DNA of 64,000 bases from Neisseria sp. 83E34 (GTDB lineage: Bacteria; Pseudomonadota; Gammaproteobacteria; Burkholderiales; Neisseriaceae), in assembly GCF_001308015.1 (NCBI RefSeq), contig NZ_LGYH01000012.1, positions 1-64,000 on the forward strand, given 5' to 3'. A program made the translations under genes and the position numbers. Under the pieces are notes generated by a model. The model was not told where the DNA came from and searched no databases. It saw only the letters and a list, made by a program, of their open reading frames with translations. Positions 8,490-19,107 of this stretch are shown here, in pieces. Position 1 is the first letter of the stretch. The number at the start of each line of letters is the position of its first letter.

Positions 8490-9800
8490 TTAGTTTCTTA
8501 AAAATGCGAGCATCGGCTCTTTGGCAAAAAAGATCAGCAAGGTGTAAGTTATCGCTATGTTTGCCAATACTACCAGCCAAAACATGGTAATAAAATTTTG
8601 TTTTGAAGTTTTGTGATTACATATCACTCTAGCCAATAATCCCCCGGGCCAGCCGCCGATCAATCCGATAAAATGCAGGGTACTTTCCGGTATTCTTCTC
8701 TTCTGCTCTGACTTTGACAGCGTTGCATTCTGCAAAGCCGCACATTTATCTGTATGATAACAAGTCATCGCAATCAAACTGATCAACGCATAGAAAAGGG
8801 CTGTGATTAAAGAAAGGGTGTAAACCCAATAAAAATAGGCACCAACAATCGGTACTGCAAGCAATAGCCGTTTCACTTTATCATCTGCCTCTCCCATTTC
8901 ATAGGGCACATCGCAATAGAGCCATTCTTCATGCTCACTTAATACCACCCTAACGGCTTGCTGCCGGGCTTCCGATATCGGCTTATTGCAATAAAAACTA
9001 ACCAACTGGCCTTCTTTCGGCCTCAGCTTGGTATAGTGAAACGCTTTAATATGAAAAAAAACCTGCTTGTCTTCTGCACCGCTCTGTATAAATCCGAAAC
9101 CCTTCTCATCATCCCATTTTACAATATGGCCTCTCAACGACATAAAAGCGGGAAACACCATATTTTCTTTAATTTGCTGCTTACTTTTGTCGACGGGTGC
9201 TACCGGAGGAATAAAACTTGGCTGATCCTGTTTTTTTCGTGCGGCGTAAACTCTTCCCGCATAACTGGAACCGGCATATCTGAGCTCTGCGGCCAAGCGC
9301 TCTTCTTCCAGATTTGCTTCATCCGGCATGTTTACCTTATCAATAATGCTGATTTCAGTAAGCATCCAATGTTGGTTTTCATGTTTGGTCAGATAACCCT
9401 GTAATACATCTCCTATTTCGGGAACACGGGTTCTGTCTGTCAAACATTGGCCCAAAACGAAAACAGGCACCTGCTTGCGCAGGCCATAGATACCATACCC
9501 CCCGTTATACCTGAGATCCCATGACTTAACTGTAATCCGTATCAGGCCGCCTTCTTTCGGCGGCGGAAGCGGCTCGATTGAAGTTGCATACAACCGGTTT
9601 TTATCGTCTTTTTGTACCCGGTAACAGACTTCATCCCCTACTTTGGGTGAAATATAAAATTCCGGCAACTTTTCAGCAATCAGTAAGATATTTTCACTGA
9701 TGCTTTGGCTGTCCGGTTTGATAGAACCGATTTTTTGATGGTTGAACCAATGAGCAATCGTACCGTAATGTTCTTGAGTATTTTCTAATGTTTGATTCAT
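8490..9800 (-). CDS. Cold-shock domain and DUF1294 membrane protein
   Basis: A 436-residue fusion. Near the N-terminus a weak cold-shock-like segment reads GTIAHWFNHQKIGSIKPD. After a middle region of unknown fold, a clearer cold-shock domain (about residues 225-290) carries RGHIVKWDDEKGFGFIQS and VFFHIKAF, the RNP1 and RNP2 positions. The C-terminal third has membrane segments and the DUF1294 signature HFIGLIGGWPGGLLA. CSD-DUF1294 fusions are known, but the function is not. It sits between fabH and fabD on the same strand, 10 bases from fabD, so co-transcription with fatty acid genes is likely. Confidence 0.8.
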   Translation of the reverse strand: MNQTLENTQEHYGTIAHWFNHQKIGSIKPDSQSISENILLIAEKLPEFYISPKVGDEVCYRVQKDDKNRLYATSIEPLPPPKEGGLIRITVKSWDLRYNGGYGIYGLRKQVPVFVLGQCLTDRTRVPEIGDVLQGYLTKHENQHWMLTEISIIDKVNMPDEANLEEERLAAELRYAGSSYAGRVYAARKKQDQPSFIPPVAPVDKSKQQIKENMVFPAFMSLRGHIVKWDDEKGFGFIQSGAEDKQVFFHIKAFHYTKLRPKEGQLVSFYCNKPISEARQQAVRVVLSEHEEWLYCDVPYEMGEADDKVKRLLLAVPIVGAYFYWVYTLSLITALFYALISLIAMTCYHTDKCAALQNATLSKSEQKRRIPESTLHFIGLIGGWPGGLLARVICNHKTSKQNFITMFWLVVLANIAITYTLLIFFAKEPMLAFLRN

Positions 9801-9838
9801 CCGTAAGCTAACCCGTAAACTTTGTCTGACGTCACTTT

Positions 9839-9850
9839 TTCAGACAGGCA
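9839..9850 (-). repeat. Single DNA uptake sequence
   Basis: An exact TGCCTGTCTGAA on the minus strand, with no inverted partner nearby, in the 187-bp AT-rich gap between fabH and the cold-shock/DUF1294 gene. Confidence 0.9.
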
Positions 9851-9987
9851 TAGTATTTAGTATTTATTATAACTTCTTATTTAAAGAGTCAGTATTATAT
9901 ATTTTGATTTCAACCCGTTTTCTTCAAATTACCGAAAGAAAACAACATAAAAGTTAACGCTCAATCTATTATCAATCTGAGCAAACT

Positions 9988-10947
9988 TTAATACCTAACC
10001 AAAACCGCACCCCAAGCAAATCCGCCACCGATACCCTCTAACAGCAAGACTTGCCCTCGTTTGATTTTTCCCGATTTAATACCCGCATCCAAAGCCAATG
10101 GAACAGAAGCAGCGGAAGTGTTGCCATGATCCTGAACCGTTAAAATCACCTTGTCCATACTCAAGCCCAAATGTTTGGCTGTACTTTCAATAATGCGTTT
10201 ATTGGCCTGATGCGGCACAACCCAATCCACTTGGTCGGCAGTCATGCCTGCCTCCTGTAAAACATCCTCGGCAACCTGTGAAAGATTTTTCACGGCAAAT
10301 TTATAAACACCCGGGCCGTCCATAGTCAAGAACGGCGTACCGCAAATCTGCCCATTGGCAATCTGCCCCGGTGTTTTCAATAAATCCAGATAATTTCCAT
10401 CGGCCTGTAATCTGCTGTGAATAATACCGGCCTCATCCGAAACGCCCAGCACTACCGCTCCGGCGCCATCTCCGAACAGAACGCAGGTTGAACGGTCATT
10501 CCAATCCAAAATGCGGCTGAAAATCTCCGCACCGATGACTAACACCTTTTGCGCCATGCCGCTTTTAATATACGCATTTGCCGTAGTCAGCGCATACATA
10601 AAGCCCGCACACACCGCCTGCACATCAAAAGCAGGGCAACCGCCAATGCCGAGCTTTTGCTGGACAATCGTTGCAGTAGACGGAAACTGCATGTCTGGGG
10701 TAGCCGTTGCTACGATAATCAAATCGATATCAGATGCACTCAACCCCGCATCGGCCAATGCGGCTTTCGCCGCAAAAACAGCCAAATCGCTGGTTTTTTC
10801 GTTATCCGCGGCAATATGCCGGTTTTTAATACCGGTGCGGCTGGTAATCCATTCGTCCGAGGTGTCAATAAACTTCGCCAAATCATCATTACTGACACGC
10901 TTGGCGGGCAGATAAGATCCCGAACCGAGAATTTTCGCATATTGCAT
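9988..10947 (-). CDS. fabH: 3-oxoacyl-ACP synthase III
   Basis: Condenses acetyl-CoA with malonyl-ACP to start fatty acid chains. The 319 residues have the catalytic Cys113 in [10 protein letters not shown], the histidine in [10 protein letters not shown] (about 246) and the asparagine in DHGNTSAAS (about 276), the full KAS III triad. The C-terminus [13 protein letters not shown] is typical. It is the first gene of the fab run on the minus strand. The usual partner plsX is not upstream within the window; instead there is a 400-bp non-coding stretch. Confidence 0.95.
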   Translation of the reverse strand: MQYAKILGSGSYLPAKRVSNDDLAKFIDTSDEWITSRTGIKNRHIAADNEKTSDLAVFAAKAALADAGLSASDIDLIIVATATPDMQFPSTATIVQQKLGIGGCPAFDVQAVCAGFMYALTTANAYIKSGMAQKVLVIGAEIFSRILDWNDRSTCVLFGDGAGAVVLGVSDEAGIIHSRLQADGNYLDLLKTPGQIANGQICGTPFLTMDGPGVYKFAVKNLSQVAEDVLQEAGMTADQVDWVVPHQANKRIIESTAKHLGLSMDKVILTVQDHGNTSAASVPLALDAGIKSGKIKRGQVLLLEGIGGGFAWGAVLVRY

Positions 10948-11311
10948 GGCGTGGCCTTTTATAGTTTTTAAACGATTTTTCTATTGTATTAAATATGGAA
11001 ATTTCACTCAATCAAAATTAAACGATTTACCAAATATCCATTCTTTAGCTGATTAATTCAGAGATCATTCCTGAAGATAATGTTCAATGTAAATAGCTGT
11101 TTCTGTATCAATTCATCATTCCTGCAGATGTTTGAATTATGGCTCAGTCTCGTCAAGATGTGTCAGCGCAAAGCAAAATATAAACAAAAGTATTACTGTG
11201 TTTCTGTATCAACACCACGTCGACAGCTTCCAACTTTTTCAGGCAGACATTCAAAATCGCAAACTATGCCTGTCTGAAAACATAATCAAAAAATACAACA
11301 CCTTTCAGCAA
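10948..11311. other. Non-coding stretch between serS and fabH
   Basis: About 360 bases, AT-rich, with no supportable gene. It holds one uptake sequence (11267-11278) and two pairs of short direct repeats: TGTTTCTGTATCAA at 11098-11111 and 11199-11212, and ATCATTCCTG(A/C)AGAT at 11064 and 11115. The fabH promoter must lie here, but I cannot pick it with confidence. Confidence 0.5.
11267..11278 (+). repeat. Single DNA uptake sequence
   Basis: Exact TGCCTGTCTGAA. A degenerate partner, TTTTTCAGGCAGACATT, lies about 30 bases upstream, suggesting a decayed inverted pair. Confidence 0.9.
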
Positions 11312-11343
11312 CAAAAAAGCCGGCTCAAACAGCCCGGCTTTTC
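11312..11343 (-). terminator. Intrinsic terminator of serS
   Basis: On the minus strand AAAAGCCGG and CCGGCTTTTTT form a GC-rich stem followed by a U-run, 12 bases beyond the serS stop. It is a classical Rho-independent terminator, not built from uptake sequences. Confidence 0.8.
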
Positions 11344-11354
11344 AGCATCAAAGT

Positions 11355-12689
<1,335 letters not shown>

Positions 12690-12745
12690 TTAAACCATAG
12701 GCAGTAAACTTCAACACTATACCTGCTTTAAGAGGTGATACTAAA

Positions 12746-12778
12746 AATGCCTGTCTGAAACGTTTCCAGACAGGCATT
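12746..12778. terminator. DUS inverted-pair hairpin after the FKBP gene
   Basis: AATGCCTGTCTGAAAC faces GTTTCCAGACAGGCATT; the second arm has one substitution in the uptake core (TTCCAGA). It is the terminator candidate for the FKBP lipoprotein gene on the minus strand. Confidence 0.65.
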
Positions 12779-12800
12779 ATGAAATTTAGGCACTGTTTAA

Positions 12801-13757
12801 TTATTTACCCACTTTTTCCAGTTTCACATCAAATACCAAAACGGAGTTGGGCATGATATTGCTTTGGGGCGGCGGATTTTTTCCATAAGCCAATTCGGCA
12901 GGGATGTAAAAAGTTGCTTCGCTGCCTTCTTTCAGCAATTGCAGACCCTCTGTCCAACCTTTAATCACACCGTTAAGAGGGAAAGTAACAGCTTGGCCTT
13001 TGCTGTTGTCAAATTCCGTGCCGTCAACCAGCTTACCGACATATGCAACGCTCACTTCATCTGTTGCCTTAGGCTGTTTGCCGCTGCCTTCTTTGGTGAT
13101 TTTGTATTGCAGGCCGCTGGCTGTGGTTTTCACGCCCTCTTTGGTTGAATTCTCTTTTAAGAAAGCTTGGCCTTTTTCCAGCTCTTTTTGTGCAAATCTA
13201 TCTTCAACAGCTTGCAGCGTTTGCCCTGCCTGCTCCAGCGACATCTGTGTTTTTTTACTTTCCAACGTATCGGAAATTGCTATAGTGAAGCTTTCGAGAT
13301 CCACTTCAACACCGGCTTCTTTAGCATTAAAAAAACCGCTGCCGATTTGGGCGCCAAGCAAGCCGCTGAGATTTTTCAGCTGTTCGGCGCTAAACTTAGG
13401 CTCCGTCCCTGAAGATGCTTGCTGCATGATCGCAGGTACTTCTGTTGAAAGCTTGGCGAAGGTTTCTTTACTAAACAAAGGTTCTTTACCCTGCGCAACG
13501 GCTTTCACATTTTCCAACAGATAGGCATTATCGAATTTCACGCCGCGCTGCTTATAGGCTGAGGTCACGAAATCAGTCAATTGCAAGCCCAATGCGTAAC
13601 CTACGGTGGTAGGCGCCATATTGGTCGCACCGGCACCTGATGCGGCAGCCGGAGCCGATGAGCCGGCTGCTTGTTCGGCGGTACCGTTTTGCTTGCATGC
13701 AGCAAGGGATAGTGCGGCTGCTATCGCCAAAGCGCTGAATTTAAGAGTTTGTTTCAT
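12801..13757 (-). CDS. FKBP-type peptidyl-prolyl isomerase lipoprotein, FkpA/Mip-like
   Basis: Outer membrane or periplasmic prolyl cis-trans isomerase and chaperone. The 318 residues open with a lipoprotein signal ending in LSLAAC (lipobox cysteine at 21), a low-complexity Ala/Ser linker, a helical dimerisation region, and a C-terminal FKBP domain (about 205-318) with ASGLQYKI, VSVAYVGKLVDGTEFDNS, GWTEGLQLL and AYGKNPPPQSNIMPNSVLVFDVKL. It is longer than the Mip proteins of pathogenic Neisseria, mainly in the linker and helical part. Virulence functions of Mip should not be assumed here. Confidence 0.88.
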   Translation of the reverse strand: MKQTLKFSALAIAAALSLAACKQNGTAEQAAGSSAPAAASGAGATNMAPTTVGYALGLQLTDFVTSAYKQRGVKFDNAYLLENVKAVAQGKEPLFSKETFAKLSTEVPAIMQQASSGTEPKFSAEQLKNLSGLLGAQIGSGFFNAKEAGVEVDLESFTIAISDTLESKKTQMSLEQAGQTLQAVEDRFAQKELEKGQAFLKENSTKEGVKTTASGLQYKITKEGSGKQPKATDEVSVAYVGKLVDGTEFDNSKGQAVTFPLNGVIKGWTEGLQLLKEGSEATFYIPAELAYGKNPPPQSNIMPNSVLVFDVKLEKVGK

Positions 13758-13848
13758 ATTCTGCTTTCGATTTGAGACTAGGGAAATAATAGGCTGGCAT
13801 TCTATAAGAGAATTAGTTTAAGTTTCGTTATATCGTTAAAGAACGTGA

Positions 13849-13883
13849 AAATGCCTGTCTGAAAACGGTTTCAGACAGGCATT
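13849..13883. terminator. DUS inverted-pair hairpin after bfd
   Basis: AATGCCTGTCTGAAAAC with its complement, 20 bases after the bfd stop. Probable bfd terminator. Confidence 0.7.
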
Positions 13884-13902
13884 GTTAAAATTTCAGAATA
13901 TC

Positions 13903-14109
13903 TTAAACAGATACTTTAATACCGGCAGTAACGGTATTCTGGCTTTGTGAGCCGGTAGCCGAAAGGAAAGAAGAAGCCAAGTCACTGCAACAACCACAAC
14001 AGGTAGCCACGCCCAACTGAGCTTGTAAATCACTCAAGGTCATCGCACCCGCAGCAACGGTTTCTTTAATTTGGTGGTCGGTAACGGCATTGCAGATACA
14101 TACAAACAT
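13903..14109 (-). CDS. bfd: Bacterioferritin-associated ferredoxin
   Basis: A 68-residue [2Fe-2S] protein that delivers electrons to bacterioferritin to release stored iron. The four cluster cysteines are visible: Cys4 and Cys6 in MFVCICNAVT and the pair in TCCGCC (about 37-41, one extra cysteine). The start follows GGAGGA. No bacterioferritin gene is adjacent. The family is usually Fur-controlled. The AT-rich upstream region (14150-14220) has no convincing Fur box, so regulation is not shown. Confidence 0.9.
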   Translation of the reverse strand: MFVCICNAVTDHQIKETVAAGAMTLSDLQAQLGVATCCGCCSDLASSFLSATGSQSQNTVTAGIKVSV

Positions 14110-14257
14110 AATGGCTCCTCCACATGATGCTTTGCAGTGTTATAGCTTGTAATCCTAAATGAGATTTAGTCGTGTTCGTAAATATAAATGCAAACAGTTT
14201 TTATTGCAAGTATTGAGATTGTAAATTATGCCGATAGTTTTAAACAAAAAATAACGA

Positions 14258-14269
14258 TGCCTGTCTGAA
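14258..14269 (+). repeat. Single DNA uptake sequence
   Basis: Exact TGCCTGTCTGAA in the 250-bp divergent gap between bfd and the aldehyde dehydrogenase. Nothing else is clear in that gap. Confidence 0.9.
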
Positions 14270-14361
14270 AACGCGCTAACTAAAGAAAAAGCAATGTAAA
14301 AAGAGTGTAAATAGGATATGATTCAATATCCTAAATATTAAATAAAAATACCGGAGAATCT

Positions 14362-15705
14362 GTGTTTCGCAGCGAGCATGTTATTACGCAGGAAGTGTTG
14401 TTTGAACGCGCCGCCGACTCCTACGCCACTTTCGCGCAAAGTCTGGCAGACTTGAAAGCTCGGCAGCAAATATTTGCTACCCTTCCAGTAACCAAACGGG
14501 CTGCTTTGCTTTCAGAATTCGGCAGCAGGTTAAAAGCAAAGCGAGCCGAACTTGCCCGCATGGTGTGCGAGGAAGTGGGACGCTGTTTGAGAGAATGTGA
14601 AGCAGAGCTGGATAAGTCGGTTGAGCTGATTCATTATTACAGCCATCTTTCTCCTGAATTACTCGCGCACAAAACCATCGCGACCCAAGCCAGTTTGAGT
14701 CAAGTCCGGTTTGAGCCTTTGGGCATAGTATTGGCTGTGATGCCGTGGAATTACCCGGTATGGCAAATTTTGCGTTTTGCCGTGTCTGCTTTATGTGCAG
14801 GAAATGCCTGCGTGGTCAAACCCGCCCCCAGCGTAGCCCGAGTAAGCGCGGCTTTGTTTGATTTGGTCGGCAATGATTTGCCTTTTATTCCTGCATGGCT
14901 TGCGCATGAAGATTTGGAAAAAGCCATTGCGGATACAGATGCACTGGCTTTTACGGGTTCGGTCGAAACCGGCCGTATTTTGGCCGGATATGCAGGCAGA
15001 CATTTGAAAAAAACCGTGTTGGAACTGGGCGGAAGTAATGCTTTTATCGTGCTTCCGGGTGCCGATTTAGAGCAAGCCGCTAAAGATGCCTGCTATTCGC
15101 GCTTCCGTGATGCCGGCCAATCATGCAATGCAGCAAAACGAATTATTGTTACCGAAGCTGTGGCAGATGAGTTTATCCGATTGTTTTTAAAAGAAACTGC
15201 CTGTCTGAAAATGGGCAACCCCATGCTTTCAGAAACAACCCTGGCACCATTGCACAGAGAAGATTTACGCGCACAAGTTCACGGGCAGGTGCTTGATGCG
15301 GTGAACAACGGCGCAACAGTTTTGTGCGGCGGCTTTCTACCCGAAGGCACGGGCTGGTTTTACCCGGCAACGGTTTTGGCTGACGTAACCTCTGATTGCC
15401 GCGTATATCATGAAGAAGTATTCGGCCCTGTGGCCGTTTTATTGCTTGCCCGCGATGCGGAAGATGCCGTTTACTTGGCCAATGACAATCCTTTTGGTTT
15501 GGGCGCCAGTATTTATACCCAAGATGAAGAAGCCGCATGGCAATATGCGCAGAAACTGCAAACCGGCGCCGTGTACATTAACCGGCATACCAGTAGCGAT
15601 CTACGCCTGCCTTTTGGCGGTGTGAAAGCATCGGGGTTCGGAAGAGAATTATCCGAATTCGGTTTATATGAATTCGTGAACATAAAAACTTATTGGCAGA
15701 AATAA
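14362..15705 (+). CDS. Aldehyde dehydrogenase, succinate-semialdehyde dehydrogenase type
   Basis: NAD(P)-dependent oxidation of an aldehyde to the acid; closest in style to the Sad/YneI group of succinate-semialdehyde dehydrogenases. Its 447 residues have MPWNYPVWQI, the NAD-binding FTGSVETGR, the base Glu in LELGGSN and the nucleophile Cys in GQSCNAAKR. The start is GTG at 14362, preceded by CCGGAGA. An uptake sequence inside the gene (15198-15209) encodes ACLKM. No GABA transaminase is nearby, so the natural substrate is inferred only. The next gene starts six bases after the stop. Confidence 0.82.
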   Translation: MFRSEHVITQEVLFERAADSYATFAQSLADLKARQQIFATLPVTKRAALLSEFGSRLKAKRAELARMVCEEVGRCLRECEAELDKSVELIHYYSHLSPELLAHKTIATQASLSQVRFEPLGIVLAVMPWNYPVWQILRFAVSALCAGNACVVKPAPSVARVSAALFDLVGNDLPFIPAWLAHEDLEKAIADTDALAFTGSVETGRILAGYAGRHLKKTVLELGGSNAFIVLPGADLEQAAKDACYSRFRDAGQSCNAAKRIIVTEAVADEFIRLFLKETACLKMGNPMLSETTLAPLHREDLRAQVHGQVLDAVNNGATVLCGGFLPEGTGWFYPATVLADVTSDCRVYHEEVFGPVAVLLLARDAEDAVYLANDNPFGLGASIYTQDEEAAWQYAQKLQTGAVYINRHTSSDLRLPFGGVKASGFGRELSEFGLYEFVNIKTYWQK

Positions 15706-15711
15706 AAAATA

Positions 15712-16449
15712 ATGAATACACAATGGAAACAAATTTGTCTAGCTGCGTTAGCATCATTTCCGCTAATGTTGCATGCGTCTGACTTGCAAAAAGCATATTT
15801 TACTGAGCGCGGACAATATATCGCGGAAACCACGAACGCGGCTTACGAGCGCCAATATGAAGTTGACGGAGCCACCGCAAAAGTGCGCGATTTCTATTAT
15901 CCGTCGATGAAAAAATATTCTGATCCGTATGAAATTCCAGTATCGGAAATTAAAAAATTCGTACCTAATCTACAAAACGGCACACTAACACTTTGGCATT
16001 TCAACGGAACAAAAAAAATGGCGGGTTCTTACCGTCAAGGCAAACCGCACGGCATTTGGATTAATTGGTATCCCAATGGTAAAAAATCTGCCGTTATGCC
16101 TTATGTAAACGGTAAAACAGAAGGCTTGGGAGAGCGGTTTTTCCGTAATGGCCGTAAAGAAAGCGAAATCCGTTTTCGAAATGACAAAGCCAATGGGCTG
16201 CATAAGCAATGGTATCCAAGCGGCAACCCTAAAAGCGAAAGCATCATCCACAATGACGAAGTAACTACTTTAGTCACTTGGAATGAAGATGGCCGTTTAA
16301 CTTCCGAATTAAGCATTGCCAACGGCAAGCGCAGCGGGATCGTTTTGGATTGGTATCCTAACGGCGAAAAAAAATCCGAATCCGCATATCAGGATGATGT
16401 GTTAATAAACAGAACCGTATGGGATGAAAATGGAAATGTCTTGGAGTAA
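15712..16449 (+). CDS. Secreted MORN-repeat protein
   Basis: 245 residues: a signal peptide of about 22 residues ending near MLHASDL, then five or six MORN_2/YwqK-type repeats of 20-24 residues, such as GIWINWYPNGKKSA, GLGERFFRNGRKESE, GLHKQWYPSGNPKSE and GIVLDWYPNGEKKSE. Repeats of this kind form an extended beta structure of unknown partner. It lies six bases after the aldehyde dehydrogenase, so it is probably co-transcribed, without obvious functional logic. Some annotations call such repeats toxin-antitoxin YwqK; no toxin partner is present here. Confidence 0.75.
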   Translation: MNTQWKQICLAALASFPLMLHASDLQKAYFTERGQYIAETTNAAYERQYEVDGATAKVRDFYYPSMKKYSDPYEIPVSEIKKFVPNLQNGTLTLWHFNGTKKMAGSYRQGKPHGIWINWYPNGKKSAVMPYVNGKTEGLGERFFRNGRKESEIRFRNDKANGLHKQWYPSGNPKSESIIHNDEVTTLVTWNEDGRLTSELSIANGKRSGIVLDWYPNGEKKSESAYQDDVLINRTVWDENGNVLE

Positions 16450-16498
16450 ACCTTCCTCCGGAATATGCTTATGCTGAACATACTTTCATCACAATAAA

Positions 16499-16536
16499 AC
16501 AATGCCTGTCTGAAACAAATTTTCAGACAGGCATTG
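16499..16536. terminator. DUS inverted-pair hairpin between converging genes
   Basis: ACAATGCCTGTCTGAAA and complement between the MORN gene (plus) and ppiD (minus). It can terminate both. Confidence 0.75.
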
Positions 16537-16560
16537 TTACAGTTCCAGCATATGTCTATT

Positions 16561-18414
16561 TTAAGAAGCTTCGCTCTCAGAACTTAATTTCTGCGACCCG
16601 TTTTTCTGTTTGATTTCACGTTGCAAGTAACGCAAAAAAGCATCATAAATATTGATATTCATACTTTGTACCAAAGCAGCACGGGCCTGCGGCATTTGAG
16701 CTTCAACATTCTCAGGCTCTTCAATACTTTGTACTTCAATCAATACCGGTTGAGGTAGATTTTCGGCCAATACATAAACCGGTTTGTCTTTTTGAGGCTT
16801 AGCTTTCAAAAGCGCATTCACCTCTTCCGGACCTAACACACGGCCTGCTTCGGCCCGAGTCAGTTTTTGTACCGGAGACCACTGCACATCAACCTTCTCA
16901 CCGGTTTTCAAATCAGCCAAAGTTTGTTTGGCTTGATCAAGTGCCAATTTGCGGGCTTGCGAAGCCAGATAAGCTGATTTCACTTTTTCTTTGGCGGCTT
17001 CAAACGATTCCGTTGTTTCCTGACGAACATCTGTTACACGCACCACGGTAATCACACCGTTGCCCACAGTGATTGGCTCGGAATTATGCTTACTTTTCAA
17101 AGACTCTTCACTAAATAGCGTTTTGGCCATTTCAGGAGAACCCATCTTTTCTGTTTCACGTTCCGCTTCAGCTTTGGTTACCCATTGGTCAATCGTATTG
17201 AGTTTAACCCCCATTTTTTCGGCAACTTTAGCCAAATCTGTAGGATGGTCGAATGCGGCGGTTTCCAACTCCTCACGCGCTTTAAGCATCGCTTGCTGAG
17301 CTTTTTTCAGCTTGATTTCTTCCTCCAATAAAGCACGATCTTGTTCAAAATTCGGTTTATCGCGGATTTCATTCAGCTTGATAATATGATAGCCATAGTC
17401 AACTTGAACCGGCCCGCTCACTTTGCCCTGCTCCATCGCAAATACTGCGTCTTCAAAAGCTTTAGGCAACTGACCGCCTTGCTGAATAAAACCCAAGTTC
17501 CCTCCGCCTCCAACGGTTGCAGCATCTGAAGAGTATTGTTTGGCCAACTCCCCAAACGATTCAGGTTTGGCTTTCGCTTCTGCAGCAACTTTCTCAGCCA
17601 ATTTTTTGTTGGCTTCTTTTTCTTCGTCTGAATTACCCAAAGGAATCAGGATATGCTGTACAGAGCGACGTGGTTTTCCTTCATTGGCAGACTTTTCATA
17701 TGCTTCTTTTAGTTCTGCTTCACTAACCGTTTGTTTGCCGATCAAATCTTCCGGCGCCAATGCGATATATTGAAACTTCACAGCCTGCGGCAATATATAA
17801 TTTTTTTTATTAGCTTCGTAGTAACTTTTCAGTGTCGCGTCATCCAAGCTTACTTTTGCCAAAAAAGCTTCCGGATTAACTGTAGTCATCCGCACAACAC
17901 GCGCAGCATTTAAGATGCTGACAATCTGCTTGGCTTGTGCATCGCTGACAATGGCACCATCTCTCGACAGATTTTCCAAAGTCTCTAAAGCCAAAGCATC
18001 ACGTTCCTGCTCAACCAATTGATCTTCTGAAATGCCGATTTGTTGAAGATACTCATTAAACTTAGCCTGGCTGAATTGACCGTTTTCCTGAAATATCGGT
18101 GTATGAGCAATATTCTTTTTAAGCGTTTCCATAGAAACACCTATACCCATCAAACGTGCACCTTCTATCAGGTAAGCGTGTTGCAACAAACTTTGATAAA
18201 TACTAGCGGGAAGCACACCCGCGTTTCCACTATTTTGTAGATTTCTCAAAGCCTGATCAATTTGCTCCTGGCTGATTTTCTGGTCGCCGACTTTCGTGAT
18301 GTAATCAGACTCACCAAAAGCCACACTATTCACACCAAAACCGACAAATGTTAAAGCAATCAATCCGATAATGACCTTGGCCAGGCCACTGTATTTTTCT
18401 ATGGTATAAAACAT
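16561..18414 (-). CDS. ppiD: Periplasmic folding chaperone PpiD (membrane-anchored)
   Basis: Inner membrane-anchored chaperone working near SecYEG on emerging periplasmic and outer membrane proteins. It has 617 residues: one N-terminal membrane segment (VIIGLIALTFVGFGVNSVAF), a SurA-like N-terminal chaperone region, a parvulin-type PpiC domain (RRSVQHILIPLG through GGNLGFIQQGGQLPKAFEDA and YGYHIIKL, about 245-355), and a long charged C-terminal region. Length and order match PpiD. The Shine-Dalgarno site is weak. The gene stands alone, upstream of the DUS hairpin at 16499-16536. Confidence 0.9.
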   Translation of the reverse strand: MFYTIEKYSGLAKVIIGLIALTFVGFGVNSVAFGESDYITKVGDQKISQEQIDQALRNLQNSGNAGVLPASIYQSLLQHAYLIEGARLMGIGVSMETLKKNIAHTPIFQENGQFSQAKFNEYLQQIGISEDQLVEQERDALALETLENLSRDGAIVSDAQAKQIVSILNAARVVRMTTVNPEAFLAKVSLDDATLKSYYEANKKNYILPQAVKFQYIALAPEDLIGKQTVSEAELKEAYEKSANEGKPRRSVQHILIPLGNSDEEKEANKKLAEKVAAEAKAKPESFGELAKQYSSDAATVGGGGNLGFIQQGGQLPKAFEDAVFAMEQGKVSGPVQVDYGYHIIKLNEIRDKPNFEQDRALLEEEIKLKKAQQAMLKAREELETAAFDHPTDLAKVAEKMGVKLNTIDQWVTKAEAERETEKMGSPEMAKTLFSEESLKSKHNSEPITVGNGVITVVRVTDVRQETTESFEAAKEKVKSAYLASQARKLALDQAKQTLADLKTGEKVDVQWSPVQKLTRAEAGRVLGPEEVNALLKAKPQKDKPVYVLAENLPQPVLIEVQSIEEPENVEAQMPQARAALVQSMNINIYDAFLRYLQREIKQKNGSQKLSSESEAS

Positions 18415-18558
18415 AGTAATAATTAGAATATAAAAAAGGGCATTGTAACGTATTTTAGTTTTTTACGCACAAACGCCCGAATTGAGTAAACATCTTATTT
18501 GTTAATAAAACAGAGACATTGCAGGGAGCAATCATCAGTCATCCGAATAATACTTGAT

Positions 18559-19020
18559 TTATTCTGAGGCTTCTGACGTATCGCTTTGCGTAGCCACATC
18601 TTGCTCTTGCAATTCTGTTTCTTTAACTGCTGCTTTTTCCGCTGCTTCGGCTTTTTTTGCTGCCAAACGTTCAAGAGATTCTTTCACGGCAGGGTTTTGC
18701 GCAGCAATTTGCTGCTCTTCCGGCGTAACTTCACCTTTAAAGCGGTTATTCAAATCAAAACGTTTACCACCTTTAGCCAAAGCTTTCAGATAACGGGGAC
18801 GGCGGCAATGATTGGCCAAAACCCGTGCGATTAAAGCCGGGTCGTATTGTGGCATAGCAGTAATCAAATCCTGATCAATACCAACAGCTAACGGTTTAAA
18901 CCGTTTAAAAACATCATATTTACCGTAGATATGATCGGCAATCATATCGGTTTGTTTCTTCTTGCTCATGGTTTGCACAGCTGTTTTCAATGCTGCGCCC
19001 AAAGCGGTTTCTTGGGTCAT
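18559..19020 (-). CDS. proQ: ProQ/FinO-domain RNA chaperone
   Basis: A global RNA-binding protein that binds structured small RNAs and mRNA 3' ends. The 153 residues carry the FinO/ProQ domain in the N-terminal two thirds (ADHIYGKYDVFKRFKPLAVG, then HCRRPRYLKALAKGGKRFDL) followed by a short acidic and alanine-rich tail. As in the minimal ProQ of Neisseria meningitidis, the C-terminal Tudor-like domain of the E. coli protein is absent. It has a long structured leader with its own promoter (see 19108-19183 and 19205-19234). Confidence 0.9.
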   Translation of the reverse strand: MTQETALGAALKTAVQTMSKKKQTDMIADHIYGKYDVFKRFKPLAVGIDQDLITAMPQYDPALIARVLANHCRRPRYLKALAKGGKRFDLNNRFKGEVTPEEQQIAAQNPAVKESLERLAAKKAEAAEKAAVKETELQEQDVATQSDTSEASE

Positions 19021-19107
19021 TTTCGTTTCCTATTTTAGGGTAACAAATATTTTTATAGATTCCTTAAATCTGCTGTTTTTTGTTGATAAAGTCCAAGTTT
19101 TGATTTA

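Noticed and set aside
14150-14220. A Fur box upstream of bfd
   Set aside because: The AT-rich stretch does not fit the Fur consensus well enough, although Fur control of bfd is common.
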